Shown here one piece after another: positions 9,072 to 18,241 of a stretch of 64,000 nt of DNA. This stretch comes from Rahnella woolbedingensis. GTDB taxonomy: Bacteria; Pseudomonadota; Gammaproteobacteria; Enterobacterales; Enterobacteriaceae. The DNA lies in NCBI RefSeq assembly GCF_003602095.1, contig NZ_RAHH01000015.1, forward strand, positions 62,001 to 126,000. Direction: 5' to 3'. The notes beneath the pieces were generated by a model. That model had not been told where the DNA came from. It ran no database searches and worked only from the letters and a program-made list of their open reading frames with translations. Numbering within the stretch: position 1 is the first letter of the stretch; each line of letters opens with the position of its first letter. The translations under genes and the position numbers were made by a program.

Positions 9072-10244
9072 ATGTCCGAATGCAGAACGATACCTTTGCG
9101 GCGGTTAGCGCAAATAAGCTGTAGCGGACTGATGCTGTTTCTGCTGGGAATGGCGCAGGCCAACGCCGCGGAGCTGATTGACCCCACCGACGATATGCTG
9201 GATATGAGCGATTATCTGCGGGAAAACCGTTATGGATTTCTGCCGGTTCCGGTGGTGATCACCGAACCGGCTGTCGGTTACGGCGGCGGATTATTCGGGC
9301 TGTTTTTGCATGATACCGGGGAAGATAAAAACGCCGATCCGCTTAAACCGCACGTCCCGGCGGCGATGAGCGCATTGGGCGGCGGCGGTACGCAAAATGG
9401 CACCTGGTTTGCGGGAGGCGGTCACCGCCATACCTGGAATGACGACAGCATCCGTTATCTGGGCGCAGTGGGTTATGCCGATATCAATCTGGATATTTAT
9501 TCCGGTAACATCGCTGGTTTTGGCAACGGTAAGGGCATTAATACCACCACACGCGGCTACGGCGGGATGCAGAAACTCCAGTTCCGGGTCGCTGATACGC
9601 CGGTGTTCGTCGGTGTTTCCCAGTTTTATGCCCATATGAAAGTTTCCGCCGACGACAATCCCCTGGTAAACCGTGTCTTTCAGCAGGTGCTGGGGGAATC
9701 GAGTACCACTTCCGGCGTCGGGCTGGTGGCGGAGTACGATTCTACTGATAATTTCTTCTACCCTCGCAAAGGGCTGTCGCTGACCGGTGAATACCAGTTT
9801 TACACCCATTTTCTCGGCGGTGATTATCGCTATGACCTGCTCAATATCGACGGGCGTTATTTCTACCCGCTGGGCACAGATTTCACGCTGGTGGTGGCCG
9901 GGAATTATCAGTCGTTGTCGCGCCATGACAAACACCTTCCGCCGATGGCAAGGCCCTACATCAATTTGCGCGGGATTTCCCGTTACCGGTATCAGGGGGA
10001 CTATGTCAGTACGGTGCAGACCCAGCTGGAGTGGCAGGTCACGCCGCGCTGGATAGTGCAGGCATTTACCGGTGCGGGGAGCGCAGGGAAAACAGCCGGG
10101 AGTCTTTATGAACAAACGGAAGTGGCATGGGGCGGGGGGTTCCGTTATCTGATTGCACGCCAGTTCGGGCTTTATACCGGTATTGACGTGGCATTCAGTG
10201 ACAACGAACAGGCGCTCTATTTCAATCTGGGTGCAGGGCTCTAG
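9072..10244 (+). CDS. Second BamA/TamA-type outer-membrane barrel protein
   Basis: The 390-residue protein has a signal peptide (cleavage after GMAQANA) and an Omp85-like barrel. Recognisable pieces are [21 protein letters not shown] near the start, [25 protein letters not shown], the [14 protein letters not shown] lid-lock-like segment and a final [21 protein letters not shown]. The start at 9072 is chosen over 9021 because GGAG at 9061-9064 is well placed and the signal sequence begins there. It differs enough from the barrel at 6810 not to be a recent duplicate. Its stop overlaps the convergent mntP stop by 4 bp. Confidence 0.8.
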   Translation: MSECRTIPLRRLAQISCSGLMLFLLGMAQANAAELIDPTDDMLDMSDYLRENRYGFLPVPVVITEPAVGYGGGLFGLFLHDTGEDKNADPLKPHVPAAMSALGGGGTQNGTWFAGGGHRHTWNDDSIRYLGAVGYADINLDIYSGNIAGFGNGKGINTTTRGYGGMQKLQFRVADTPVFVGVSQFYAHMKVSADDNPLVNRVFQQVLGESSTTSGVGLVAEYDSTDNFFYPRKGLSLTGEYQFYTHFLGGDYRYDLLNIDGRYFYPLGTDFTLVVAGNYQSLSRHDKHLPPMARPYINLRGISRYRYQGDYVSTVQTQLEWQVTPRWIVQAFTGAGSAGKTAGSLYEQTEVAWGGGFRYLIARQFGLYTGIDVAFSDNEQALYFNLGAGL

Positions 10245-10813
10245 TTTAACAGCCCAAGATGTTCGACCAGAATCGAAGTACCGATGCCAATCAGCACCAC
10301 GCCACCGAGGATCTCCGCCCATTTGCCAATCGCCGCGCCAAGATAACGGCCCAGCAGCATACCGGACGTTGCCATAATGGTGGTGGCCGCGCCAATCGTC
10401 AGTGCCATCACCAGAATATTCACCTGAAGGAACGCCAGTCCTACGCCGACGGCCATCGCATCCAGACTGGTGGCGACAGCGGTGGTGACCAGCAGCCAGA
10501 AACCGTGGCGACGCGGCGCTTCAGTCTCTTCTGCGGTGTCTTTTTTAAAGGCTTCCACAATCATGCGGATACCGAGTATCAGCAGCAGGGTGAAGGCCAC
10601 CCAGTGATCCCAGTTCATAATAAACTGGCTGGCCGCCAGACCAATACCCCAGCCGATCACCGGCGTAATGGCTTCGATCACACCAAAAATAAGTCCGGTA
10701 CGTATTGCCTCTTTCAATGGCGGACGGTGCAGTGACGCGCCTTTGCCGATTGCCGCTGCGAACGCATCCATGGACATGCCGAACGCCAGAATGAGGATTG
10801 TATAAAGTTGCAT
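10241..10813 (-). CDS. mntP: Manganese efflux pump MntP
   Basis: This 190-residue inner-membrane protein of six predicted helices exports Mn2+. The two DUF204 repeats are visible: [15 protein letters not shown] at the start and [15 protein letters not shown] in the second half, each with the conserved Asp that lines the metal path. Length and sequence match E. coli MntP (YebN). An MntR-type box lies about 125 bp upstream, consistent with activation by MntR at high manganese. I looked for the yybP-ykoY manganese riboswitch known for E. coli mntP and did not see its conserved GGGGAGTA element in the short leader. Confidence 0.95.
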   Translation of the reverse strand: MQLYTILILAFGMSMDAFAAAIGKGASLHRPPLKEAIRTGLIFGVIEAITPVIGWGIGLAASQFIMNWDHWVAFTLLLILGIRMIVEAFKKDTAEETEAPRRHGFWLLVTTAVATSLDAMAVGVGLAFLQVNILVMALTIGAATTIMATSGMLLGRYLGAAIGKWAEILGGVVLIGIGTSILVEHLGLLN

Positions 10814-10938
10814 AAAACGGACCAGTCAGGCCTTCGGGAAGAAAAAAGGCTGTTTATTAAAAGATGCGCGCAGTTTGCCACAGAACTTAAAATAAAAAAA
10901 CCATAACTTTCAATGTGTTATAGTATCGGTTAAGAATG

Positions 10939-10952
10939 TTAGCACAGGCTAT
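10939..10952 (-). promoter_or_regulatory. Candidate MntR box upstream of mntP
   Basis: TTAGC-ACAG-GCTAT matches the MntR half-site layout ATAGC-N4-GCTAT with one mismatch. It overlaps the likely -35 zone of an mntP promoter whose -10 may be at 10917-10922 (TATAAC on the minus strand). The same spaced repeat is perfect in front of sitA. Confidence 0.65.
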
Positions 10953-11080
10953 ATTTGGTTGAAATGCCCGCGAATTGCTGAAAATGGCAGCGGCAGGAAT
11001 GAAAAATATCAATCATCATAACGATTTATCGCGAGCCGGTATTATTGTGCAGTTCCCCCCCTGCAAAGGCTCGCTCTCCC

Positions 11081-11506
11081 TCACCGCGCGGCGTAAACAA
11101 TAAATGTCACCACGCCAAATATCTCCAGCGATTCTTCATCCTGAAAAGTGATCGGGGAATAGTTCGGATTCATCGGAACCAGCTGGAGTACCGGGTGAGT
11201 GCGCAATTTTTTCACCGTGAATTCACCGTCCACCGCCGCGACCACGATATCGCCGTCAACCGCTGTCAGTGCGCTGTCCACCACCAGTAAATCGCCTTCG
11301 TTGACGTTGGCATCGCTCATCGAATGGCCGGAGACGCGGATAAAATAGGTCGCGCTGGGATGGGCGATCAGCAGCTTGTTCAGATCGATCCGCGATTCCA
11401 CATAATCCTGTGCCGGAGAGGGAAAGCCGCAAGGTACGCGATCCAGGAATAACGGCAGGGTAATTTTTTGCAGATGTTCTGCGGGGGTATTCAAAATCAT
11501 GCTCAT
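11081..11506 (-). CDS. umuD: UmuD-like SOS mutagenesis protein (S24 autoprotease)
   Basis: The 141-residue protein has the UmuD architecture: an N-terminal arm with the Cys26-Gly27 self-cleavage site ([14 protein letters not shown]), nucleophile Ser62 in SGHSMSD and general base Lys99 in FTVKKL. In the family, RecA-stimulated cleavage gives UmuD', which with UmuC forms polymerase V. A LexA box lies directly upstream, so SOS control is strongly indicated. The unusual point is that no umuC follows: 270 bp without a gene and then mntP. An unlinked umuC elsewhere, or loss of umuC, are both possible. Confidence 0.9.
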   Translation of the reverse strand: MSMILNTPAEHLQKITLPLFLDRVPCGFPSPAQDYVESRIDLNKLLIAHPSATYFIRVSGHSMSDANVNEGDLLVVDSALTAVDGDIVVAAVDGEFTVKKLRTHPVLQLVPMNPNYSPITFQDEESLEIFGVVTFIVYAAR

Positions 11507-11515
11507 TTCTCGTGG

Positions 11516-11535
11516 TACTGGTTTTATATACAGTA
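11516..11535 (-). promoter_or_regulatory. LexA (SOS) box of umuD
   Basis: TACTG at 11516-11520 and CAGTA at 11531-11535 are separated by 10 AT-rich bases, the CTG-N10-CAG layout of a LexA operator. It ends about 10 bp upstream of the umuD start. Confidence 0.88.
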
Positions 11536-11676
11536 TTCATGCTGACGGGACATGGATCAAGCCCGTCAGCGGCAAAAAAGAGTATCTGGCTGATCGACGG
11601 GAGAATTTATTTTTTGTGCGTAGCAGCAGTGACGCCGTGTGCCTTTTGCCTCAGGAACGCTTTTACTTTGCATAAA

Positions 11677-11688
11677 GTAATCGATTAC
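11677..11688. promoter_or_regulatory. Palindrome GTAATCGATTAC upstream of ydgJ
   Basis: This 12-bp perfect palindrome with a central CG has the form of a LacI/GalR-family operator. It lies about 40 bp upstream of ydgJ. The identical 12-mer occurs at 48736-48747 upstream of a LacI-family gene. Confidence 0.6.
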
Positions 11689-11725
11689 AATGTTGCGAAA
11701 AGGTGATCTCAAAAGAGGACTGATG

Positions 11726-12766
11726 ATGAGTGAAAAGATTCGGGTCGGGCTGGCAGGCTACGGTTTTGCCAGCAAAACGTTTCATGCCACGCTGATTGCG
11801 GGAATGTCTGAAATGGAACTGGCGGCAGTATCGAGCAGTGATTCCACCAAAGTACACGCCGACTGGCCGGGAATGCAGGTGGTGGCGGATCCGCAGAGTT
11901 TGTTCGATGACCCGATGCTGGATCTGATTGTGATCCCAACACCTAACGATACGCATTTCCCGCTGGCGCAGGCCGCGCTCAATGCCGGAAAACATGTGAT
12001 CGTCGATAAGCCTTTTACCGTGACACTGTCACAGGCTAAAGAGCTTGATGCACTGGCTAAATCCAAAGGGCTGTTGCTTTCTGTATTCCATAACCGCCGC
12101 TGGGACAGCGATTTCCTGACACTGAAGAAACTGATTGCCGACGGAACGCTGGGCGAAGTGAGTTATCTGGAATCGCATTTTGACCGCTTCCGTCCTGAAG
12201 TTCGTCAGCGCTGGCGCGAGATGAAAGGGGCTGGCAGCGGCATCTGGTACGATCTCGGGCCGCACATTATCGATCAGGCTTTGCAGCTGTTTGGTGCGCC
12301 GTCGGCAATTCAGGTGGATATGGCGGAACTGCGTCCCGGCGGCCAGACCACCGATTACTTCCACGCTGTACTGTCTTATCCGCAGCGCCGCGTCGTACTG
12401 CACGGCAGCATGCTGGTGGCGGCAGAATCTGCACGTTTTCAGGTGCACGGCCTGCGCGGAAGTTACGTGAAATATGGTCTGGATCCACAGGAAGATAATC
12501 TGAAAGCCGGCGCTCGTCCACCTGCTGAAAACTGGGGTCATGATGCGCGTGATGGCGTACTGACGCTGGCAGAAAGCGATCAGATGACCACATCAGTCTG
12601 CCCGACATTACCGGGTAACTATCCGGCCTATTATCATGCCATCGCCGAAGCCATTCAGGGCAAAGGCGAGAATCCGGTGACCGCTGCTGACGCCATTGCG
12701 GTGATGGAATTAATCGAACTCGGCCAGCTTTCCGCCGAAAAAGGGCAGACGCTTCGTCTGCGATAA
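11726..12766 (+). CDS. ydgJ: Gfo/Idh/MocA-family oxidoreductase YdgJ
   Basis: This is an NAD(P)-dependent dehydrogenase with an N-terminal Rossmann domain (IRVGLAGYGFASKTFHA) and a C-terminal alpha/beta domain. The family motif KPFTVT holds the catalytic Lys region (HVIVDKPFTVTLSQAKELDAL in pieces), and GSGIWYDLGPHIIDQAL holds the conserved His. Sequence along the whole length resembles E. coli YdgJ as I remember it. AGAGGA at 11714-11719 gives better spacing for the ATG at 11726 than for 11723. The substrate is unknown, probably a sugar or polyol. A LacI-type palindrome upstream suggests carbohydrate-responsive control. Confidence 0.9.
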   Translation: MSEKIRVGLAGYGFASKTFHATLIAGMSEMELAAVSSSDSTKVHADWPGMQVVADPQSLFDDPMLDLIVIPTPNDTHFPLAQAALNAGKHVIVDKPFTVTLSQAKELDALAKSKGLLLSVFHNRRWDSDFLTLKKLIADGTLGEVSYLESHFDRFRPEVRQRWREMKGAGSGIWYDLGPHIIDQALQLFGAPSAIQVDMAELRPGGQTTDYFHAVLSYPQRRVVLHGSMLVAAESARFQVHGLRGSYVKYGLDPQEDNLKAGARPPAENWGHDARDGVLTLAESDQMTTSVCPTLPGNYPAYYHAIAEAIQGKGENPVTAADAIAVMELIELGQLSAEKGQTLRLR

Positions 12767-12787
12767 TTTTCTCTGCAATCATCTTTG

Positions 12788-12812
12788 CGGGCGGCATCAG
12801 GTCGCCCGTTTT
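12788..12812 (+). terminator. Rho-independent terminator after ydgJ
   Basis: CGGGCG (12788-12793) pairs with CGCCCG (12803-12808), followed by TTTT. Confidence 0.75.
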
Positions 12813-12962
12813 AACCCTCCGTCCGTTCCCGCCATCTCCTTTCAACATTCTAAATTCTTTGCCGCAAAAGATAACGGTTTGTTAATGAAATGAAGTAAAT
12901 GTAGCGACTATACTCTGTCAATGGGGCGACACATGTCGTACCGAGAGATTGCGAAGCCACTC

Positions 12963-14837
12963 ATGAAGCATACAAAAAATAAATCATCGCTGCTGACTGT
13001 GACCGTGGCGTGTATTGGTGTCGTCTATGGCGATATCGGTACCAGCCCGCTGTATACCCTGCGTGAATGCCTGACCGGACAAGCGGGCATCGCCGTGACC
13101 CAAAGTGCGTTATTCGGTTTTCTGTCGCTGATATTCTGGCTCCTGATGCTGGTGGTGTCGGTGAAATACATCAGCTTTGTGATGCGCGCCGACAACGACG
13201 GCGAGGGCGGCATTCTGACTCTGATGTCGCTGGCAATCCGTAATATTAACCCGCGCTGGATCCCGGCTATCATGTTTATCGGGCTGGTGGGCGGCAGCTT
13301 TTTCTACGGCGACGGGGTGATCACGCCCGCCATATCGGTGCTTTCGGCGATTGAAGGGCTGGAGATTATTGAGCCGTCGCTCGACCGGTTTATCATTCCG
13401 TTTTCGATTGCCGTGCTGACGCTGCTGTTTTTTATTCAGAAAAATGGCACCGGCAGCGTGGGCAAAATCTTTGCGCCGGTCATGGTGCTGTGGTTTATCA
13501 CCATAGGTGCGCTGGGGATTGGCGGTATACTGCGTAATCCCGATGTATTACAGGCACTTAATCCGTACTGGGCGCTGCATTTCTTTGTGGAATTCAAAAC
13601 CGTGTCGTTCTTTGCCCTTGGCATGGTGGTGCTGTCGGTAACCGGTGGCGAAGCGCTGTATGCCGACATGGGACATTTTGGTAAAAAACCGATCCGCATT
13701 GCCTGGTTTGTGCTGGTCGGGCCTTCGCTGGTGATGAATTACTTCGGGCAGGGCGCGTTGCTGCTCAGCAAACCCGAAGCCATTGTGAATCCGTTCTTCC
13801 TGCTCGCTCCGGACTGGGCATTGATCCCGCTGCTGATACTGGCCACGCTGGCGACGGTGATTGCCTCGCAGGCGGTGATTTCCGGCGTGTTCTCGCTGAC
13901 GCGTCAGGCGGTACGCCTGGGCTATCTGCCGCCGATGCGCATCATTTATACCTCCGATGTGGAATCCGGTCAGATTTACATTCCTGTCGTCAACTGGCTG
14001 CTGTATTTCGCGGTGCTGATTGCCATCGTCAGCTTTAAACATTCCAGCAATCTGGCGTCGGCGTACGGGATTGTGGTCACCGGCACGATGGTCATTACTT
14101 CGGTACTGATTGGCATTGTGATGATCAAAAACTGGGGATGGAAAACCTGGGCTGGCGGGCTGATGATGGCGGCGCTGCTGCTGATTGACGTGCCGCTGTT
14201 TGCCGCCAACTTAACCAAACTGTTCTCCGGCGGCTGGCTGCCGGTGGCGATCGGGCTGACCATTCTGCTGATTATGCTGACCTGGAAAACCGAGCGTTCG
14301 CGCCTGTTGCGCCGCCTGCGACAGGATCCGGAAGCGCTGGAGGCACTTATCGCCTCACTGGAAAGAGCGCCGCCGAAACGCGTGCCGGGCACGGCGGTGG
14401 TGATGTCACGCGGGCAATATGAAGTGCCGCTGGTGCTGCTGCACAATCTTAAACACAACAAAATTTTGCACGAGCGTGTGGTGCTGCTGACCGTGGTGAC
14501 CGAGGACGTGCCTTACATCCACAACGTGCGGCGCGTCACCATCGAACAACTCTCACCCAGCTTTTGGCGGGTCATCGCCAGTTATGGCTGGCGGGAAACG
14601 CCGAATGTGACGGATATTCTCTACCGCTGCGGGCTGGAAGGGCTGAAATGTACGATGAATGAGACGTCGTTCTTTATGTCGCGGGATACTTTTACGCTGG
14701 GAGAGCCCCGTCCGTGGTATTTAAAAGCGCGCGGGAAACTGTTCCAGGTGTTGCAGCGTAACTCTCTGCGTGCGCCGGAGCATTATCATATTCCCCCGAA
14801 CAGGGTGATTGAGCTGGGTGCGATAGTGAAATTCTGA
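12963..14837 (+). CDS. kup: Low-affinity potassium transporter Kup
   Basis: Kup imports K+ with protons across the inner membrane. The protein has about 12 membrane segments up to residue 430 and a soluble C-terminal domain. Family motifs are [18 protein letters not shown] near the start, [33 protein letters not shown] and [20 protein letters not shown]. The end [14 protein letters not shown] matches E. coli Kup. The start is uncertain: ATGs at 12921, 12936 and 12963 are in frame. I chose 12963 because it gives 624 residues, close to the 622 of E. coli Kup, but none has a strong ribosome site. Confidence 0.94.
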   Translation: MKHTKNKSSLLTVTVACIGVVYGDIGTSPLYTLRECLTGQAGIAVTQSALFGFLSLIFWLLMLVVSVKYISFVMRADNDGEGGILTLMSLAIRNINPRWIPAIMFIGLVGGSFFYGDGVITPAISVLSAIEGLEIIEPSLDRFIIPFSIAVLTLLFFIQKNGTGSVGKIFAPVMVLWFITIGALGIGGILRNPDVLQALNPYWALHFFVEFKTVSFFALGMVVLSVTGGEALYADMGHFGKKPIRIAWFVLVGPSLVMNYFGQGALLLSKPEAIVNPFFLLAPDWALIPLLILATLATVIASQAVISGVFSLTRQAVRLGYLPPMRIIYTSDVESGQIYIPVVNWLLYFAVLIAIVSFKHSSNLASAYGIVVTGTMVITSVLIGIVMIKNWGWKTWAGGLMMAALLLIDVPLFAANLTKLFSGGWLPVAIGLTILLIMLTWKTERSRLLRRLRQDPEALEALIASLERAPPKRVPGTAVVMSRGQYEVPLVLLHNLKHNKILHERVVLLTVVTEDVPYIHNVRRVTIEQLSPSFWRVIASYGWRETPNVTDILYRCGLEGLKCTMNETSFFMSRDTFTLGEPRPWYLKARGKLFQVLQRNSLRAPEHYHIPPNRVIELGAIVKF

Positions 14838-14840
14838 GGA

Positions 14841-14867
14841 CTTTCCCCGCCGGTGAGGCGGGGAAAG
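14841..14867. terminator. Bidirectional terminator between kup and the lipoprotein gene
   Basis: CTTTCCCCGCC (14841-14851) and GGCGGGGAAAG (14857-14867) form an 11-bp perfect stem with a GGTGA loop between two convergent genes. Confidence 0.7.
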
Positions 14868-14871
14868 CAAA

Positions 14872-15663
14872 TTACGCTTGCGGCGCGGAAGTCAGGTCAG
14901 TGATATCCGGCGTGGTCGAGCCTTGCGTCGCCTGTGAAGTTTGCGACGAAGGGGTTGGCGTCAGCTCGGTAACGGCCGGTGTCTGCGTGGCTGGCGCAGC
15001 AGTTTGTGTCTGCTGAGTCGCCGCCGGAGTTGCAGGCGTAGCGGTTTGCGTCGGCGGGGTTGCGGCTGGCGCTGGCGTTGTTGCCGACGTTGCAGCAGTT
15101 GCCGACGTTTGCTGAGTCGTTACCGGTGCGGCAGCTTGCGTCGCCTGAGTCGTCGCCGGTGTTGCAGTGGCCGGTGCCGCAGAAGCCTGCGATTGTTCGG
15201 CGGCTGCCGGTGCTTCAATGTCTTTTGGCAGGGACGGAACCGGTTCTGCCGGAATCGATTCAGACTTCGGCTTCGGTACAGGTGTTGATGCCCGCACCAG
15301 GAATGTCGGTTTGAGATTAGCCACAGAATAGGTCACGTGGCTGATAACATCGCGCGATGTTGCCACTTCGACCGGCGCGATAGTGACGCGGCCAATCAGT
15401 GAACGGGCATAGCCGCCGACTTTATGTTTACCTTCCGGAAGCTGGACTTCCATGCTCTCGCCAGTTCCCAGCGCACCGGCATCTTTGTCATCAATAGTGA
15501 CATACAGTTTGGTGCCATCGTCGGTTTTCGTCGGGATGTGTGTCACGGTCACCCGCGTAGAGCCAAAATCGAAAGCCGGTGCCTGGTCGGCGGTTTTCGT
15601 TTTTGCGCATCCTGTCAGGGCTAAAACGGCTGCTACAGCAGCCAGGGTGAAACGATAACTCAT
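14872..15663 (-). CDS. Lipoprotein with a Thr/Ala/Gln-rich tail
   Basis: The start at 15663 (MSYRFTLAAV) gives a lipoprotein signal with lipobox LTGC (Cys19). Residues about 20-130 form a compact domain with a beta-sandwich feel, including DDGTKLYVTIDDKDAG and LPEGKHKVGGYARS, similar in pattern to small PEGA-like or carrier folds. From about residue 135 to the end the protein is a low-complexity T/A/P/Q tail. The tail is probably disordered and may span periplasm or peptidoglycan. No known family is recognised. The longer frame from 15723 would put 20 extra residues before the signal and is rejected. Confidence 0.75.
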   Translation of the reverse strand: MSYRFTLAAVAAVLALTGCAKTKTADQAPAFDFGSTRVTVTHIPTKTDDGTKLYVTIDDKDAGALGTGESMEVQLPEGKHKVGGYARSLIGRVTIAPVEVATSRDVISHVTYSVANLKPTFLVRASTPVPKPKSESIPAEPVPSLPKDIEAPAAAEQSQASAAPATATPATTQATQAAAPVTTQQTSATAATSATTPAPAATPPTQTATPATPAATQQTQTAAPATQTPAVTELTPTPSSQTSQATQGSTTPDITDLTSAPQA

Positions 15664-15833
15664 AATACGACGTTTTCCTTTAAGGGATTTTTGTGATCTG
15701 CGTATCAATATACCTGATCCCACGGGAGAGATGAACGCTCTTACAGGGAACTCGGAGGAGTCTGCGATTCACTTCGCCACAGGTCCCTCGTGTCATTTGC
15801 GACAATTTTCAGTTGAAGCACTTCGTCAATTTG

Positions 15834-15868
15834 TGTATTTTTATGCAAATTAACTGCATAAAATAACA
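15834..15868 (+). promoter_or_regulatory. Tandem ARG boxes (ArgR operator)
   Basis: Box 1 is TGTAT-TTTT-ATGCA (15834-15847) and box 2 is TGCAT-AAAA-TAACA (15855-15868). Both follow the ArgR pattern TGNAT-W4-ATNCA, box 2 with two mismatches. Their starts are exactly 21 bp apart, the spacing of paired 18-bp ARG boxes with a 3-bp gap. They lie just upstream of the amino-acid ABC transporter. Confidence 0.7.
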
Positions 15869-15885
15869 ATCAAACAGGAGTGACC

Positions 15886-16653
15886 ATGCTTAAGTCGTTA
15901 ATTTTCACCGGGTGCCTGCTTTCTTCATTAATCACATCTGCTTATGCCGCGCAGACCACTTACGTCGTCGGTTCCGGCGGCACATACCGTCCGTTCGAAT
16001 ATGAAAACAGCCAGAAACAGCTGGAAGGTTTTGATATCGACATCATCAAAGCTATTGCCAAAGCCGAAGATTTTGACATCAAACTGGTTAACACGCCGTG
16101 GGAAGGGATTTTTGCGACGTTGAATTCCGGTGATCGTGACATCATTATTTCCGGCATCACTATTACCGATAAGCGTAAAGCGATGGTGGCTTTCTCCGCG
16201 CCGTATTTCCCGGCAGAACAGTCCATCGTGGTGCCTGAAGATTCCAAAGTAGATTCTGTGGCTGCGCTGAAAGGGCAGAAAGTCGGCGTGGTGAACTCCA
16301 GCACCGGCGATATTGTGGTGTCCAATGAACTGGGCAAAAACAGCACTGATATCAAACGCTTTGATAACACCCCTCTGATGTTGCAGGAACTGGCTGAAGA
16401 GGGTATCGGCGCGGCTGTCGGTGATGTGGGCGTGGTGAAGTACTACATTAAATCCCATCCTGAAAAAGCGCTGAAACTGGTACCTGATGCGAAATTCGAA
16501 CGTCAGTATTTCGGTATTGCGGTTGCCAAAGACAACACCGGGCTGCTGGGTAAAATCAACGCTGGTCTGAAGAAAATCGTGGCTGACGGCACTTACGCCA
16601 AAATCTACGAAACCTGGTTTGATAAGAACGTACCGACCCTTCCCGCCAACTAA
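15886..16653 (+). CDS. Polar amino-acid ABC transporter, periplasmic binding protein
   Basis: The 255-residue protein has a signal peptide (cleavage after ITSAYA) and the type 2 periplasmic-binding fold of family 3 solute receptors. Recognisable pieces are GTYRPFEYENSQKQLEGFDIDI near the start, NSGDRDIIISGITITDKRKAM, and FSAPYF. Ligand side chains typical of this group (Asp in GFDIDI, Arg in TDKRKA) are present. Homologues bind Gln, His, Arg/Lys or cystine. The ArgR boxes upstream argue for a basic amino acid. AGGAG at 15876-15880 fixes the ATG at 15886 rather than the GTG at 15880. A hairpin follows the gene, which usually makes the receptor more abundant than the permease. Confidence 0.88.
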   Translation: MLKSLIFTGCLLSSLITSAYAAQTTYVVGSGGTYRPFEYENSQKQLEGFDIDIIKAIAKAEDFDIKLVNTPWEGIFATLNSGDRDIIISGITITDKRKAMVAFSAPYFPAEQSIVVPEDSKVDSVAALKGQKVGVVNSSTGDIVVSNELGKNSTDIKRFDNTPLMLQELAEEGIGAAVGDVGVVKYYIKSHPEKALKLVPDAKFERQYFGIAVAKDNTGLLGKINAGLKKIVADGTYAKIYETWFDKNVPTLPAN

Positions 16654-16679
16654 ATATTTCGATTAAACACAACGTGAAG

Positions 16680-16701
16680 CAGGGGCGGTAAAACGCCCCT
16701 G
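16680..16701 (+). terminator. Intra-operon hairpin after the binding protein gene
   Basis: CAGGGGCG (16680-16687) pairs with CGCCCCTG (16694-16701) around GTAAAA. There is no T-run, so it is more likely an RNA-stabilising or partial-termination element than a full stop. Confidence 0.55.
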
Positions 16702-16714
16702 AACAAGGACAGGT

Positions 16715-17479
16715 ATGACCGGATTTCGCTGGGAGATAATCTCAGAATACGCGCCGCTGTTTGTGCAGGGCGCGCTGATGACCATCAAATGCACCATCAT
16801 TTGTGTGATTTTAGGCACCACATGGGGTCTGTTACTGGGGCTCGGAAGGATGGCCCGCGCCGATGACGGCCCGTGGAAACACGTTTTGCGTTTTGCCGTG
16901 CAATGGCCGGTGCGCATTTACGTCAGTGCCTTTCGCGGCACGCCGCTGTTCGTGCAGATCATGGTGGTTCACTTTGCCTTAGTGCCGCTGTTTATTAATC
17001 CGCGTGACGGCATTTTAGTGGTGAACGGCCTGATGTCTTCAGATTTAGCCCGTGCGCTGCGCTCCGATTACGGCGCATTTTTATCCTGCGTGGTGGCGAT
17101 TACCCTGAACGCCGGAGCCTATGTTTCCGAGATTTTCCGTGCGGGTATTCAGTCGATCGACAACGGTCAGATGGAGGCTTCCCGTGCGCTGGGTATGGGC
17201 TGGGGCAAAACGATGCGCAAGGTTATCCTGCCGCAGGCGTTCCGCCGTATTCTGCCGCCGCTGGGTAATAACGCCATCGCGATTGTGAAAGATTCCTCGC
17301 TGGCGTCCGCGATTGGCCTTGCTGATCTGGCGTATGCTGCACGTACCGTTTCCGGCGCTTACGCCACCTACTGGGAACCCTACCTGACCATTTCACTGGT
17401 TTACTGGGTTCTGACTTTCCTGCTCTCGCTACTGGTTCAACACATGGAAAAGAGGTTTGGCAAAAGTGATTCACGTTAA
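16715..17479 (+). CDS. Polar amino-acid ABC transporter permease
   Basis: This 254-residue inner-membrane protein of the HisM/GlnP family has about five membrane helices. The twin motif FRGTPLFVQ near the middle of the first half and the EAA loop ([24 protein letters not shown] in pieces) that docks onto the ATPase are both visible. A single permease gene is present, so the channel is presumably a homodimer. An insertion of about 25 residues around [17 protein letters not shown] separates TM segments, as in some members of the family. Its end overlaps the ATPase gene start by 14 bp. Confidence 0.88.
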   Translation: MTGFRWEIISEYAPLFVQGALMTIKCTIICVILGTTWGLLLGLGRMARADDGPWKHVLRFAVQWPVRIYVSAFRGTPLFVQIMVVHFALVPLFINPRDGILVVNGLMSSDLARALRSDYGAFLSCVVAITLNAGAYVSEIFRAGIQSIDNGQMEASRALGMGWGKTMRKVILPQAFRRILPPLGNNAIAIVKDSSLASAIGLADLAYAARTVSGAYATYWEPYLTISLVYWVLTFLLSLLVQHMEKRFGKSDSR

Positions 17480-18188
17480 GGATTTACAGAAACAGTTTGG
17501 CGAAACCCACGTGTTGCGGGGCATTTCCTGTGATGTCGCAGAGAAAGAAGTGGTGTGTATTATCGGGCCTTCCGGCTCCGGTAAAAGCACCTTTCTGCGC
17601 TGCCTGAATGCGCTGGAAAAGCCCAACGGTGGCGAAGTGGTGGTCAATGGTTTTGCAGTGCACGACCCGAAAACCAATCTGAATACGCTGCGTTCCGGCG
17701 TCGGTATGGTGTTCCAGCGCTTTAATCTGTTCCCGCACATGACCGTGCTGGAAAACCTGATTATGGCGCCGATGTCGCTGAAAGGTTTATCGAAAACTGA
17801 AGCGGTAACGCGTGCCGAAAAGCTGCTGCAAAAAGTCGGTCTGATCGACAAAATCGACGCCTGGCCTTCCAGTTTGTCCGGCGGTCAGCAACAGCGCGTG
17901 GCGATTGCCCGTGCGCTGGCAATGGAACCGTCGATCATTCTTTTCGATGAACCTACGTCGGCGCTGGATCCGGAACTGGTCGGCGAAGTGCTGGCGGTAA
18001 TGAAACAGCTGGCGCTCGAAGGCATGACGATGGTGATCGTCACGCATGAAATGGGCTTTGCTCGTGAAGTGGCCGACCGCGTGGTGTTTATCGATCAGGG
18101 TGTGATTCAGGAACAGGGGCCACCGGCGCAACTGTTTACCGCACCGGAAAATCCGCGAACCCGCGAATTTTTGAGTAAAGTATTGTGA
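17466..18188 (+). CDS. Polar amino-acid ABC transporter ATPase
   Basis: This 240-residue nucleotide-binding subunit is of the GlnQ/HisP type. Walker A is GPSGSGKST, the Q-loop is [12 protein letters not shown], the signature is [15 protein letters not shown], Walker B is [14 protein letters not shown] and the switch His is in [11 protein letters not shown] prefer the GTG at 17466, which gives the usual [12 protein letters not shown] beginning with GAGG 10 bases upstream. The TTG at 17457 has no room for a ribosome site. It overlaps the permease gene and is followed by a terminator. Confidence 0.9.
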   Translation: MIHVKDLQKQFGETHVLRGISCDVAEKEVVCIIGPSGSGKSTFLRCLNALEKPNGGEVVVNGFAVHDPKTNLNTLRSGVGMVFQRFNLFPHMTVLENLIMAPMSLKGLSKTEAVTRAEKLLQKVGLIDKIDAWPSSLSGGQQQRVAIARALAMEPSIILFDEPTSALDPELVGEVLAVMKQLALEGMTMVIVTHEMGFAREVADRVVFIDQGVIQEQGPPAQLFTAPENPRTREFLSKVL

Positions 18189-18193
18189 TCCGG

Positions 18194-18219
18194 CGGGCGC
18201 TTTAAACAGCGCCCGTTTT
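18194..18219 (+). terminator. Rho-independent terminator of the amino-acid ABC operon
   Basis: CGGGCGC (18194-18200) pairs with GCGCCCG (18209-18215), followed by TTTTC. Confidence 0.75.
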
Positions 18220-18241
18220 CTTTGATGTGATGAGGTTCGCC

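Noticed and set aside
9291-10322. A 343-codon minus-strand frame over the second BamA-like gene
   Set aside because: The plus-strand product has a signal peptide and barrel motifs; the antisense frame has neither a ribosome site nor a known pattern and also overlaps mntP.
10814-11080. A yybP-ykoY manganese riboswitch upstream of mntP
   Set aside because: Expected from E. coli, but the conserved GGGGAGTA-type element is not visible; the C-run at 11053-11060 does not fit, and the leader seems too short.
15060-15314. Arg/Leu/Cys-rich plus-strand frames opposite the lipoprotein tail
   Set aside because: They arise from the repetitive Thr/Ala/Gln-coding tail read in antisense; low-complexity artefacts.
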